Assembly (NCBI GenBank): GCA_040398425.1
Contig: JBBATZ010000006.1
Coordinates: 1 to 64,000, forward strand
Direction: 5' to 3'
DNA: 64,000 nucleotides
Source of the DNA: UBA7672 sp040398425
GTDB taxonomy: Bacteria; Pseudomonadota; Alphaproteobacteria; Caulobacterales; Hyphomonadaceae
Part shown: positions 34,093 to 42,970 of the stretch, one piece after another
Position numbering within the stretch: position 1 is the stretch's first letter
Layout: every line of letters begins with the position of its first letter
Notes under the pieces: generated by a model
Database searches by the model: none
What the model was told of the DNA's origin: nothing
What the model saw: the letters and a program-made list of their open reading frames with translations, nothing else
Position numbers and translations under genes: made by a program

Positions 34093-36204
34093 CTATTCTG
34101 CTGCAACGGCAGGCGTGACGCCTGCGGCGAGCTCGGCGCATTCCGCCATGGTGCGGGAGGCGCGCGCGATCGGATTGGTGAGGTGGAAAGCCGTGACGGC
34201 TGTACGGAACGGCGCCGACTGCATTGCGCCCGCGCTGCCATAAGGCGGCGCGACGCTGTTCGCAGTATGGCCCGGCGCAAAATCCAGCCCGAGGAAGGTC
34301 GGATGGTCCTTCGCCAGCTTCTCGCGCAGTTGCGCCAGGCTGTCATACGGCAGCGTCTTGCCGACATAAGCCGACAGCGCCCGAATGATCGCCCAGTCTT
34401 CGCGCGCATCGCCCTTCGGCATCACGGCTCGCTGCGTACGCTGCACGCGGCCTTCCGTGTTCACGAAGGTCGCGGACTTCTCGGTGTAGGCGGCCGCCGG
34501 CAGGATGATGTCGGCACGATGGGCGCCGTTGTCGCCATGGCTGCCGATGTAGATCACCTTCGCGCTGCCGAGCTTCGACGTATCGATCTCGTCCGCGCCG
34601 AGCAGGATTACGGTCTTGATCTCGCCCGACTGTGCGCCGGCGAGAATGCCCGCAACGTCCTTGCCGCCCTGGGATGGCAGGAAGCCAAGATCGAGACCGC
34701 CGACCCGCGCCGCAGCCGTGTGCAGCACGCTGAACCCGTTCCAGCCGTCCTTGATCGCGCCGATGCTCACCGCCTGCGACGACACAGCGTTCAGCACAGC
34801 CGCGCCATCGGCGCGCGTGAGAGCGCCCTGCCCCAGGATAATCAGCGGGCGTTTTGCGGTAGTCAGCTTGTCAAATGCCGGATGCCCGGCCTTCAGTTCG
34901 CCCAGCGAGTCCGGACCCGCGCCGAGATAGGCATAGTCATACGTCAGGTCGACGCGCTCGCCGACCACCGACACCGGCACCATACGCAGCCACGCCTTGC
35001 GCAGGCGCGCGTTCAGCACAGCCGCTTCCTTGCGGGGGTTGACGCCGATCAGCAGGATCGCATCTGCCTCGTCGATGCCCATGATCGTGGAGTTGAACAG
35101 ATAGCTCTCGCGCGGCAGCTTCGAGCCGTCCGCTGCGAGCCCAAGTTTCACGCCATCCTGGCGGCAATCGATCGACTTCACGCCCAGCGACGCCGCGAGA
35201 TCCAGCGTCGCCTTCATGCTCTCGGCATCCGCGAGGTCTCCCGCGATCACGCCGACCTGCTCTCCCGGAACCTGCAACGCAGCAGCGGCAGACTTCAGCG
35301 CCTCATCCCATGTCGCAGCTTTCAGCGATCCGTTCTCGCGCACATACGGCTTGTCGAGACGCTGGCGACCAAGGCCGTCCCAGACAAAGCGCGTCTTGTC
35401 CGAGATCCACTCTTCGTTGATCTCTTCGTTCACGCGCGGAAGGATGCGCATCACGGTCGGACCGCGCGCGTCCACGCGAATGGCCGCGCCCATGGCGTCC
35501 ATCACGTCAACGCTCTCGGTCTTGCGCAGCTCCCACGGACGCGCATTGAACGCGTACGGCTTGGAGGTCAGCGCACCGACCGGACACAGGTCGATAACAT
35601 TGCCCGACAGCTCGGACGTCAACGACTTCTCGAGATAGGTTGTGATCTCGGCATCTTCGCCACGGTTGGCGAGACCGATCTCATCCACGCCCGCAACCTC
35701 GGCTGCGAAGCGCACGCACCGGGTGCACTGGATGCAGCGGGTCATGATCGTCTTGACCAGCGGCCCCATATTCTTGTCGTCGACCGCGCGCTTGTTTTCG
35801 GTGTAGCGCGAACCGGCGCGGCCATAGCCCATCGCCTGATCCTGCAGGTCGCACTCGCCGCCCTGGTCGCAGATCGGGCAATCCAGCGGGTGGTTGATCA
35901 GGAGGAATTCCATGACGCCATTGCGCGCCTTGATGGCCCGCGGCGACCTCGTGGAAATCTCGTGCGGCGTGCCGTCCTTCTTGGGCGCCATGTCGCCAAC
36001 GGTCTGGGCGCACGACGCGATCGGCTTCGGCGCGCCAACCCAGTCGACCAGGCACATACGGCAGTTGCCAGCGATCGACAGGCGCTCGTGATAGCAGAAG
36101 CGAGGGATCTCGGCGCCCGCCAGTTCGCAGGCCTGCAGCAGGGTATAAGCCTTCGGCGCATCCACCGGGACGCCATCGACGACAAGTTTGACGGTGTCGG
36201 TCAT
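34093..36204 (-). CDS. nuoG: NADH-quinone oxidoreductase subunit G
   Basis: NuoG is the large iron-sulfur subunit of the hydrophilic arm (703 residues). The N-terminus has the [2Fe-2S] ligands in CYHERLSIAGNCRMC (about 37-51) and a later C in IASCAQ. The H/C ligands of the next [4Fe-4S] cluster are in HPLDCPICDQGGECDLQD, and CIQCTRC holds the N4 site. The rest is the molybdopterin-oxidoreductase-like fold, catalytically empty in complex I. It lies 4 bases after nuoF and 9 bases before nuoH. Confidence 0.96.
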   Translation of the reverse strand: MTDTVKLVVDGVPVDAPKAYTLLQACELAGAEIPRFCYHERLSIAGNCRMCLVDWVGAPKPIASCAQTVGDMAPKKDGTPHEISTRSPRAIKARNGVMEFLLINHPLDCPICDQGGECDLQDQAMGYGRAGSRYTENKRAVDDKNMGPLVKTIMTRCIQCTRCVRFAAEVAGVDEIGLANRGEDAEITTYLEKSLTSELSGNVIDLCPVGALTSKPYAFNARPWELRKTESVDVMDAMGAAIRVDARGPTVMRILPRVNEEINEEWISDKTRFVWDGLGRQRLDKPYVRENGSLKAATWDEALKSAAAALQVPGEQVGVIAGDLADAESMKATLDLAASLGVKSIDCRQDGVKLGLAADGSKLPRESYLFNSTIMGIDEADAILLIGVNPRKEAAVLNARLRKAWLRMVPVSVVGERVDLTYDYAYLGAGPDSLGELKAGHPAFDKLTTAKRPLIILGQGALTRADGAAVLNAVSSQAVSIGAIKDGWNGFSVLHTAAARVGGLDLGFLPSQGGKDVAGILAGAQSGEIKTVILLGADEIDTSKLGSAKVIYIGSHGDNGAHRADIILPAAAYTEKSATFVNTEGRVQRTQRAVMPKGDAREDWAIIRALSAYVGKTLPYDSLAQLREKLAKDHPTFLGLDFAPGHTANSVAPPYGSAGAMQSAPFRTAVTAFHLTNPIARASRTMAECAELAAGVTPAVAAE

Positions 36205-36208
36205 GCCC

Positions 36209-37519
36209 CTACTCCGCCGCCGTCAGTGTTACGCCCTGAACGTGCGGGCGGCCTTGCCGATAGTTCGCGATCCGATCTTCGATGTCCTGCCGGAAGTGAC
36301 GGATCAGGCCCTGGATCGGCCAGGCTGCGGCATCGCCCAGCGCGCAGATCGTATGGCCCTCAACCTGCGACGCGACATCAAGCAACGTGTCGATCTCAGA
36401 CGTCTCCGCCTCGCCCTTCACCATCCGCTCCAGCACGCGCCACATCCAGCCGGTGCCTTCACGGCACGGCGTGCACTGGCCGCAGCTTTCGTGTTTGTAG
36501 AAATACGCGAGGCGCGCGATCGCCTTGATCAGGTCGGTCGACTTGTCCATCACGATGACGGCCGCCGTGCCGAGGCCGGATTTCACGTCGCGCAGCGCGT
36601 CGAAATCCATCAGCACGGTGTCGCAGATTTCCTTCGGGATCATCGGCACCGACGATCCGCCCGGAATGATGGCGCGCAGGTTGCCCCAGCCGCCACGCAC
36701 GCCGCCGCAATGCTCTTCGATCAGCGTCTTGAGCGGGATCGACATCTCTTCTTCGATGTTGCACGGCCGCTCGACGTGGCCGGAGATGCAGAACACTTTC
36801 GTGCCTGTGTTGTTCGGCCGGCCAAACCCGGCGAACCAGCCGGCGCCACGGCGCAGGATGGTCGGCGTCACAGCGATCGACTCGACATTGTTCACGGTGG
36901 TCGGGCAGCCATAGAGACCCGCGTTCGCCGGGAAAGGCGGCTTCAGGCGCGGCTGGCCCTTCTTGCCTTCGAGGCTTTCGAGCAGCGCAGTCTCTTCACC
37001 GCAGATGTAGGCCCCGGCGCCGTGGTGGCAGTAGATCTCAAAATCCCAGCCCGAGCCGCAGGCGTTCTTGCCGACCATGCCAGCCGCATAGGCCTCCTTG
37101 ATCGCTTCCTCGAGCACTTCACGCTCGCGGATGTATTCGCCGCGCAGGTAAATGTAGCACTTGTTCGCGCGCATTGCGTAAGACGCGATCAGGCACCCCT
37201 CGATCAGCAGATGCGGATCGTGGCGCATGATATCGCGGTCCTTGCAGGTGCCGGGCTCGGATTCGTCGGCGTTGACGACGAGATAGTGCGGACGCTCCTT
37301 CACCACCTTCGGCATGAAGGTCCACTTCAGCCCGGTCGGGAAGCCGGCGCCGCCGCGACCGCGCAGGCCCGACGCCTTGATCTGATCACAGATCCACTCA
37401 GGGCCGAACTGCATCAGCTCCTTGGTGGAGTTCCACGCACCGCGTTTCTTCGCGGCTTCCAGACGGAAGTCGTGGCGACCGTAGAGATTGGTGAAGATGC
37501 GGTCTTTATCGAGAAGCAC
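36209..37519 (-). CDS. nuoF: NADH-quinone oxidoreductase subunit F
   Basis: NuoF binds NADH and FMN and carries cluster N3. The 436-residue protein shows GRGGAGFPTGLKW (about 54-66, NADH/FMN loop), GAYICGEETALLESLEGK and the cluster ligands in ESCGQCTPCREG. It appears to start with GTG at 37519 (reading MLLDKDRIFTNLYG), 12 bases after the nuoE stop. Confidence 0.96.
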   Translation of the reverse strand: MLLDKDRIFTNLYGRHDFRLEAAKKRGAWNSTKELMQFGPEWICDQIKASGLRGRGGAGFPTGLKWTFMPKVVKERPHYLVVNADESEPGTCKDRDIMRHDPHLLIEGCLIASYAMRANKCYIYLRGEYIREREVLEEAIKEAYAAGMVGKNACGSGWDFEIYCHHGAGAYICGEETALLESLEGKKGQPRLKPPFPANAGLYGCPTTVNNVESIAVTPTILRRGAGWFAGFGRPNNTGTKVFCISGHVERPCNIEEEMSIPLKTLIEEHCGGVRGGWGNLRAIIPGGSSVPMIPKEICDTVLMDFDALRDVKSGLGTAAVIVMDKSTDLIKAIARLAYFYKHESCGQCTPCREGTGWMWRVLERMVKGEAETSEIDTLLDVASQVEGHTICALGDAAAWPIQGLIRHFRQDIEDRIANYRQGRPHVQGVTLTAAE

Positions 37520-37531
37520 GATTCAGGTCCC

Positions 37532-38224
37532 TCATGCTTTCACCGGCGCAGCAGCGCTCTCTTCGGGCGGCTTGGGCGCGTTCGGAATGGACGCCAGCGG
37601 CTTGGCCTTGGAGCCATCATACAGCGCGTCATCCGTGAGCGACGTAGGCGCACCTTCCGGAGCAGACGTCTGCCGCTTCACGTAAGTCCCCGGCTGAGGC
37701 TCTTTGCCGGCCGCGAAATCGTCGACCAGTTTTTCGAGCGTTTCGATGCTCAGGTCTTCGTAAAAGTAATCGTTGATCTGGATCATCGGCGCATTCACGC
37801 AGGCCCCGAGGCATTCCACCTCAACCCATGAGAACTTGCCGCCGCCGGAGACGTGACCTTTGGGGCCAATCTTCCGCTCGCAGAAATCCTTCAGCTTGTC
37901 GGCACCACGCAGCATGCATGGCGTCGTGCCGCAGACCTGGAAGTGATACTTCCCGACCGGCTCGAGGTTGAACATCGTGTAGAAGGTCGCGATCTCGTAG
38001 ACGCGGACGTAGGTCATGCCGAGACGATCGGCGACGGCGCGCAGCGCAGGTTCCGACAGCCAGCCGGCATTCTGTTTCTGCGTGATCCAGAGCGCCGGGA
38101 TGACGGCCGAGGCGCGACGCTCGGACGGATACTTGCGCTCCCACCACGTTATCAGGTCGTCGCTCTCTTTCGAGAAAGCGAACGCCGTGTGGTCTTCGGG
38201 ATGATGGAAACGGCGGTGGCTCAA
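37532..38224 (-). CDS. nuoE: NADH-quinone oxidoreductase subunit E
   Basis: NuoE carries the [2Fe-2S] cluster N1a. In this 230-residue protein the ligands are the cysteines of CGTTPC (about 98-103) and CLGAC (about 138-142) in a thioredoxin-like fold. A low-complexity A/P/K-rich tail of about 50 residues follows (from about 180), as in other alphaproteobacterial NuoE. It starts with TTG at 38224, overlapping the nuoD stop by 4 bases (TTGA); a strong GGGGAGG site about 7 bases upstream supports this start. Confidence 0.95.
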   Translation of the reverse strand: MSHRRFHHPEDHTAFAFSKESDDLITWWERKYPSERRASAVIPALWITQKQNAGWLSEPALRAVADRLGMTYVRVYEIATFYTMFNLEPVGKYHFQVCGTTPCMLRGADKLKDFCERKIGPKGHVSGGGKFSWVEVECLGACVNAPMIQINDYFYEDLSIETLEKLVDDFAAGKEPQPGTYVKRQTSAPEGAPTSLTDDALYDGSKAKPLASIPNAPKPPEESAAAPVKA

Positions 38225-39438
38225 CGGTCGACCTCCCCGAACACGATGTCCAGCGAGCCCAGGATGGCGGACACGTCGGCCAGCATGTGGCCGCGGCAGA
38301 TATGATCCATGGCGTGAAGGTGGGCGTAGCCAGGCGCCTTGATCTTCAGGCGGTAGGGCCGGTTGCCGCCATCGGTCACCAAATAGACGCCGAACTCGCC
38401 CTTGGGCGCCTCGACGCTGGCGTAAACTTCACCGGCAGGAACGTGGAAGCCTTCGGTGTAGAGCTTGAAGTGATGGATCAGCGCTTCCATCGATGACTTC
38501 ATCTCGCCACGGCGCGGCGGCGCATACTTGGAATGCTCCGGCAGCACGGGGCCAACCGGCATGCGATCGATGCATTGCTTGATGATCTTGATGCTCTCGC
38601 GCATCTCTTCCATGCGGATGAGATAGCGGTCCCAGCAATCGCCATTCTTGCCGATCGGAATCTTGAAATCGAGTTCCGAGTAGATCTCGTAAGGCTCTGC
38701 GCGGCGCAGGTCCCACGCCAGGCCCGACCCGCGCACCATCACGCCGGAAAAGCCCCACTCGAGGCATTCCTGCACGGACACCACGCCGATATCGACGTTA
38801 CGCTGCTTGAAGATGCGGTTCTCGGTGACCAGCATTTCGAGGTCGTCGAGAAGGTTCAGGAACGGGTCGCAGAATTTGTGGATGTCTTCCACCAGTTCAG
38901 GCGGCAGGTCCTGGTGGACGCCACCCGGGCGGAAATACGCCGCGTGCATCCGCGAACCGGACGCACGCTCGTAGAACACCATCAGCTTCTCGCGCTCTTC
39001 GAAGCCCCACAGCGGCGGCGTCAGCGCGCCGACGTCCAGCGCCTGTGTTGTCACGTTCAGGAGGTGAGACAGCAGGCGACCGATCTCGGAGTAGATCACC
39101 CGGATGAACGAGGCCCGGCGCGGAACCTCGATGCCAGCCAGCTTCTCGATGGCGAGGCAGTAGGCGTGCTCCTGGTTCATCGGCGCGACGTAGTCGAGAC
39201 GATCGAAGTAAGGCAGCGCCTGAAGGAAGGTCTTGTACTCGATCAGCTTCTCGGTGCCCCGATGCAGCAGGCCGATGTGCGGATCGACGCGATCGACGAT
39301 CTCGCCATCCAGATCCAGCACGAGGCGCAGAACGCCGTGCGCAGCCGGGTGTTGCGGCCCGAAGTTGATGGTGAACTTGCGATCGTCCATCTCTTCCATG
39401 ATGGCGGATTTGGACTGATCGATGTGGCGCTCGGTCAT
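38221..39438 (-). CDS. nuoD: NADH-quinone oxidoreductase subunit D
   Basis: NuoD (49-kDa subunit) forms the quinone-binding site together with NuoB and NuoH. The 405-residue protein has NFGPQHPAAHGVLRL (about 25-39) containing the key histidine loop, GLLHRGTEKLIEYK, and the C-terminal DIVFGEVDR typical of the family. It is separate from NuoC, as usual in alphaproteobacteria (fused in E. coli). It follows nuoC by 2 bases. Confidence 0.97.
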   Translation of the reverse strand: MTERHIDQSKSAIMEEMDDRKFTINFGPQHPAAHGVLRLVLDLDGEIVDRVDPHIGLLHRGTEKLIEYKTFLQALPYFDRLDYVAPMNQEHAYCLAIEKLAGIEVPRRASFIRVIYSEIGRLLSHLLNVTTQALDVGALTPPLWGFEEREKLMVFYERASGSRMHAAYFRPGGVHQDLPPELVEDIHKFCDPFLNLLDDLEMLVTENRIFKQRNVDIGVVSVQECLEWGFSGVMVRGSGLAWDLRRAEPYEIYSELDFKIPIGKNGDCWDRYLIRMEEMRESIKIIKQCIDRMPVGPVLPEHSKYAPPRRGEMKSSMEALIHHFKLYTEGFHVPAGEVYASVEAPKGEFGVYLVTDGGNRPYRLKIKAPGYAHLHAMDHICRGHMLADVSAILGSLDIVFGEVDR

Positions 39439-39440
39439 GG

Positions 39441-40067
39441 CTATTTCTTCGCCTCGCCGGCCTTCTCATCGCCCGGGATGACGGCTTGCATGCCTTCCCA
39501 CGGCGAGAGGAAATCGAAGTTGCGGTATTCCTGAACCAGCTTGACCGGCTCGTTGATCACGCGCTTCTGGGCTTCGTCATAGCGAACCTGCACGCGGCCG
39601 CTCAGCGGGAAGTCCTTGCGCAGCGGATATCCGTCGAAGCCATAGTCGGTGAGGATGCGGCGCAGGTCCGGGTGACCCGAGAAGATCACGCCATACATGT
39701 CGAACGTCTCGCGCTCATACCAGTTGGCGACCGGGAAAACGCCCGTCACGCTCGGGACCGGCGTCGCTTCATCCGTGCGCAGCTTCACGCGGATGCGCTG
39801 ATTCAGGCGCATCGACAGCAGATGATAGACCACCTCGAAACGCTCGCGCTCGGTCGGATAGTCGGCGCCGCACAGATCCACCAGAGTCTCGAAGCGGCAC
39901 TGGCTGTCCTCGACGAGGAACTCCAGGAATTTCACGATACCATCGCGCTCGACCGTCACGGTCATCTCGTCATTCGCGACGGTGATCGAGGTGATCGCCT
40001 TCTGCGTCGCGGTCAGGTGCGTCCTGAGCTCGGTCATCATGGTCGAGCGGGAGGGAACAACGCTCAT
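39441..40067 (-). CDS. nuoC: NADH-quinone oxidoreductase subunit C
   Basis: NuoC (30-kDa subunit) is a structural part of the hydrophilic arm. The 208-residue protein has the conserved block NWYERETFDMYGVIFSGHPD (about 111-130) followed by RRILTDYGFDGYPLRKDFPL. The C-terminus is K/E-rich. Its ATG overlaps the nuoB stop by 4 bases. Confidence 0.96.
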   Translation of the reverse strand: MSVVPSRSTMMTELRTHLTATQKAITSITVANDEMTVTVERDGIVKFLEFLVEDSQCRFETLVDLCGADYPTERERFEVVYHLLSMRLNQRIRVKLRTDEATPVPSVTGVFPVANWYERETFDMYGVIFSGHPDLRRILTDYGFDGYPLRKDFPLSGRVQVRYDEAQKRVINEPVKLVQEYRNFDFLSPWEGMQAVIPGDEKAGEAKK

Positions 40068-40633
40068 CGCTCGATGCTCCCCTCACGCCGGATCTTCTTC
40101 TGCAGCTGCAGCAGGCCGTAGATCAGCGCTTCAGCGGTCGGCGGGCAGCCAGGAATGTAGATGTCGACAGGCACGATACGATCGCACCCGCGAACGACGG
40201 CGTAGCTGTAATGGTAATACCCGCCGCCATTGGCGCAGGACCCCATCGAGATCACGTAACGCGGCTCCGGCATCTGGTCGTAGACCTTGCGAAGCGCGGG
40301 GGCCATTTTGTTGGTCAGCGTACCGGCAACGATCATCACGTCCGACTGACGCGGCGAAGCGCGAGGAGCAGCCCCGAATCGCTCCATGTCATAGCGCGGC
40401 ATCGACGCCTGCATCATTTCGACCGCGCAGCAAGCAAGGCCGAACGTCATCCACATCAGCGAGCCCGTGCGCGCCCAGGTGATCAGGTCGTCAGCCGCAG
40501 CGACGACGAACCCCTTGTCCGCCAGCTCATCCGACAGCCCGGCAAAGAACGGGTCATTCGGCTTGACCAGCGCCCCGCCCTCAGGCCGCAGAACGCGGCC
40601 GGCAGATCCTGCGGCTACTTTCTGGTCGGCCAT
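40064..40633 (-). CDS. nuoB: NADH-quinone oxidoreductase subunit B
   Basis: NuoB carries cluster N2, the last iron-sulfur centre before quinone. From the ATG at 40633 it has 189 residues. Ligands are the tandem cysteines in CCAVEMMQ (about 56-63), the C of GSCANGGG (about 121-123) and the C of IPGCPPTAE (about 151). The ATG shares one base with the nuoA stop (TAATG), which fixes the start; a codon 30 bases upstream would lie inside nuoA. Confidence 0.96.
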   Translation of the reverse strand: MADQKVAAGSAGRVLRPEGGALVKPNDPFFAGLSDELADKGFVVAAADDLITWARTGSLMWMTFGLACCAVEMMQASMPRYDMERFGAAPRASPRQSDVMIVAGTLTNKMAPALRKVYDQMPEPRYVISMGSCANGGGYYHYSYAVVRGCDRIVPVDIYIPGCPPTAEALIYGLLQLQKKIRREGSIER

Positions 40634-41007
40634 TATTGCCACTCCAGCGCGCCACGGCGCCATTCGTAGACGAACCCGACCGTCAGAACGCCGAGAAAGC
40701 CCATCATCGACCAGAAGGCGACGATATTTCCCTCAGCCACCTGAAAGACCCACGGAAACAGGAAGGCCACTTCGAGGTCGAAGATGATGAAGAGGATCGA
40801 GACGAGGTAGAATCGCACGTCGAACTTCATGCGCGCGTCGTCGAACGCGTTGAACCCGCACTCATAAGCCGACAGTTTTTCCGGGTCAGGCTTGCGTGGC
40901 GCCAGCAGGGCTGAGGCCACAAGAAAGAGACAGCTCAGCACGATGGCGATCGCGAGGAAGATCACGACCGGCAGGTACTCAATAACGAGTGTCTCCACGC
41001 CTTGCAT
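40633..41007 (-). CDS. nuoA: NADH-quinone oxidoreductase subunit A
   Basis: NuoA is a three-helix membrane subunit near the quinone channel. The 124 residues include helices at about 7-30, 65-85 and 92-115 and the conserved loop YECGFNAFDDARMKFDVRFY (about 48-67), with the cysteine that marks the active/deactive state region. It is the first gene of the 14-gene nuo operon. A GAGGG site lies 6-7 bases upstream and a small hairpin precedes it. Confidence 0.96.
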   Translation of the reverse strand: MQGVETLVIEYLPVVIFLAIAIVLSCLFLVASALLAPRKPDPEKLSAYECGFNAFDDARMKFDVRFYLVSILFIIFDLEVAFLFPWVFQVAEGNIVAFWSMMGFLGVLTVGFVYEWRRGALEWQ

Positions 41008-41447
41008 ACGAACCCTCGGTTACATTTGCGGACGGCCTAGTCCGCTTTGACGTGAGAGGCAAGAGAGTGAGGCGAGCCCATCCCCAATCAAACCACGGGC
41101 TTTGCTTTTCGGCCTTCTTTCCGGGCACTGGCGACACAATCCCCCTGCGATTGAACGTCGCAATTTTGTTGTCTGATGCGTTGTTGCGAGGCGCCAAACA
41201 ACGACACGAACAACGATGAAATTCGAGAGCGATCTACTTGCGTCTCAAGCTTCAACGATCAGCAACAACAGACATCGTTCCGAGAATAGACCGCGCGGGC
41301 CGAACAAAGCCTCGACCGCCCACGACTCTCAGGCAATGCGAGGCGCGATTCGCCGACTGACCCGTGAGGGCCCCGGAGGGGAGATTTTAGTCTGAGGGGA
41401 TCTGAAGCAGGGCTCGCAGCTAAGCCCTTGTTTCCATGTTCGACACC
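41008..41447. other. Leader/promoter region of the nuo operon, no gene seen
   Basis: This 440-base stretch between nuoA and tRNA-Asp has no convincing coding frame; short open frames lack ribosome sites and family character. It must hold the nuo promoter, but no strong -35/-10 pair stood out. A perfect 6-bp hairpin (41028-41045) lies about 20 bases before the nuoA ATG. A weak hairpin at 41409-41428 after the tRNA lacks a T-run. Confidence 0.5.
41028..41045 (-). promoter_or_regulatory. Hairpin in the nuoA leader
   Basis: A 6-bp perfect stem (41028-41033 with 41040-41045) and 6-base loop lie just upstream of the GAGGG ribosome site of nuoA. Position suggests mRNA stability or initiation control, but this is only structural evidence. 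Confidence 0.3.
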
Positions 41448-41524
41448 TGGCGCGAGTGACGGGGCTCGAACCCGCGACCTCCGGCGTGACAGGCCGGCAC
41501 TCTAACCAACTGAGCTACACCCGC
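41448..41524 (-). tRNA. tRNA-Asp (anticodon GTC)
   Basis: On the minus strand the 77-base gene folds as a full cloverleaf with encoded CCA. The acceptor stem is GCGGGTG with CACTCGC (one G-T pair), the D-arm is AGCTCAGTTGGTTAGAGT, the anticodon loop CTGTCAC has GTC, and the T-arm contains GGTTCGAGCC. The discriminator base is G, as expected for Asp. It lies upstream of nuoA in the same orientation, with its own promoter candidate. Confidence 0.97.
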
Positions 41525-41548
41525 ATACGCCGGCGTCGAAGGATGGAG

Positions 41549-41577
41549 CGTTTAGGTCGGGTCGCGTTTCCGGTCAA
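41549..41577 (-). promoter_or_regulatory. Putative sigma-70 promoter of tRNA-Asp
   Basis: On the minus strand TTGACC (41577-41572) and TAAACG (41554-41549) are separated by exactly 17 bases. The -10 box ends 24 bases before the first base of the mature tRNA, a normal distance for a short 5' leader. Confidence 0.55.
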
Positions 41578-41603
41578 GCGGGAAACCACGCTTACCGCCG
41601 TAT

Positions 41604-42347
41604 TCAGGACCCGCCCATGGCGTGGCGGAGCACCAGCCTGTCGCCATCTTTGGTAAAGCCGACCTCCCGCAAGGCCTCAACGGCCGCCGGGGTTGCATTC
41701 GCGACCGTGGCCGTCATCTCCATGTCGAGGTGCTGGCTTATGCTCAGGATGGCCAGAACGTCCGCGCCGGTCGCCGCCCTGCCCTTTGCCTGGACCTGCA
41801 GCTTGCCGCCTTCGCAGGTCACCGGACCGCGCAATTCGGGGCCTACCCAACCCTTGACCTTCACTTTGGTCAGCGCGTCGGTCCAGACCTCGCCATTGGC
41901 CGCTTCGCAGGCCCCCGCGACGAATTGCAGGTCCAGGACCTGCAGGCTGAACTTGCCGTCGACCTTGGCGATCGCCGCCGGCATGCCCGGCACCATGGCG
42001 GTATTGCCGTCCAGCTTCATGTCCTTGAGCTCGAGACTGCCATTGGACAGGCCGTAAATCAGGTTAGCCTGCCCCGTGAACCCGTCCCGCGTCAGCCCCA
42101 GCGTGCCGGACGCCTTGCCGGTCAGCAGAGACAGCACGTCCGATTTCACCTTCAGGTCGCCAATGAACTGCTTGCCGAACGCCACCTGCTTGAGTTCGCC
42201 ATCCCAGACACTGCCGGAGGCTTCCTTGAACTTGAAGTCAGGAACGCGCTGGGAGGCGACATCCGCCGCCATCGACATCGGCAAAAGCATCAATCCCGCG
42301 CCCGCCGCCGCCACGAGCCCCACCAGCGCGATCAGGAAAATTCTCAT
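41604..42347 (-). CDS. Type II secretion system protein N (GspN)-like
   Basis: This 247-residue protein has an N-terminal membrane anchor/signal (about 1-24) and a periplasmic domain. GSVWDGELKQVAFG (about 45-58), the repeated beta-strand pattern LYGLSNGSLELKDM, and LRGPVTCEGGKLQV (about 172-185) fit the GspN family, which accompanies some type II secretion systems at the inner membrane. No other gsp gene lies in the window, so it is an orphan here and the name is from sequence character only. It ends 80 bases upstream of tRNA-Asp. Confidence 0.65.
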   Translation of the reverse strand: MRIFLIALVGLVAAAGAGLMLLPMSMAADVASQRVPDFKFKEASGSVWDGELKQVAFGKQFIGDLKVKSDVLSLLTGKASGTLGLTRDGFTGQANLIYGLSNGSLELKDMKLDGNTAMVPGMPAAIAKVDGKFSLQVLDLQFVAGACEAANGEVWTDALTKVKVKGWVGPELRGPVTCEGGKLQVQAKGRAATGADVLAILSISQHLDMEMTATVANATPAAVEALREVGFTKDGDRLVLRHAMGGS

Positions 42348-42429
42348 GCCGGATCCCTCACCTGCCGCTCGCCAGCGTTTCCGCCTGCAAGGAACCTAAC
42401 GGCCGCGCCGGGCGCGCGCCAGAGCAGGC

Positions 42430-42957
42430 TTACAGCAGGCCGTCAGCCTGCTTCACGCCGTCATTGCCGGAAAACAGAAATGTCCGCGTCCGCTCGGCCA
42501 GCCGCACATTCACGAGGTTCGCCTGCGCCTCGAACACATCGCGCAGGATCCGGTCGTCAATCGACAGCTTCGCGGGCGGCGCCTTCAGGGCGCTCTGCTG
42601 ATACAACAGCAGCGTATCGCCCTCGAACTCCGCGCCGACGGGCTCAAGCACCAACTTCCGTCCGCCATCCGTAAGGACAAAGCGCTCCTCGATGTACAGC
42701 ATCAGCGCCGCCTGGTTCTTCACCACCGTGATGTCGACCTGCGTCGCGCGCGTGGTCTGCTGAAGAGCCAGTTCCGCGTCATGCGGATGCAGGCGATGGG
42801 TCACCTCCAGCACAGACGAGGCAGCATTCCACATCACCGTACTCAACACTGTCTGCGATCGGTGAGCCAGTGCGGGCGGCGCGAACATGAGGCCGGCGCT
42901 GAGCGAGCAGCCGGCCAGCAACGCGATCCTGCGTGTAATGCCTGCCGGTCCGCTCAC
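42430..42957 (-). CDS. DUF6702 family exported protein
   Basis: This 175-residue protein has a signal peptide (GITRRIALLAGCSLSAGL, ending near ALA-HRS) and a compact domain. The motif LEVTHRLHPHDAELAL with clustered histidines resembles the DUF6702 family, often seen next to M1 peptidase genes. The start is taken as GTG at 42957, ten bases after AGGAG that overlaps the TAG stop of the peptidase gene. The function is unknown. Strong translational coupling suggests it serves the peptidase, for example as chaperone or partner, but that is inference. Confidence 0.7.
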   Translation of the reverse strand: MSGPAGITRRIALLAGCSLSAGLMFAPPALAHRSQTVLSTVMWNAASSVLEVTHRLHPHDAELALQQTTRATQVDITVVKNQAALMLYIEERFVLTDGGRKLVLEPVGAEFEGDTLLLYQQSALKAPPAKLSIDDRILRDVFEAQANLVNVRLAERTRTFLFSGNDGVKQADGLL

Positions 42958-42970
42958 GTTCGACTGTCTC

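Noticed and set aside
32773..36528. Very long plus-strand open frame (1251 codons) opposite nuoI, nuoH, nuoG and nuoF
   Set aside because: Antisense shadow of four well-supported complex I genes; low-complexity R/D/H composition and no domain.
41409..41428. Hairpin after tRNA-Asp as a terminator
   Set aside because: The 6-bp stem is not followed by T residues on the minus strand, so there is no real support for termination.
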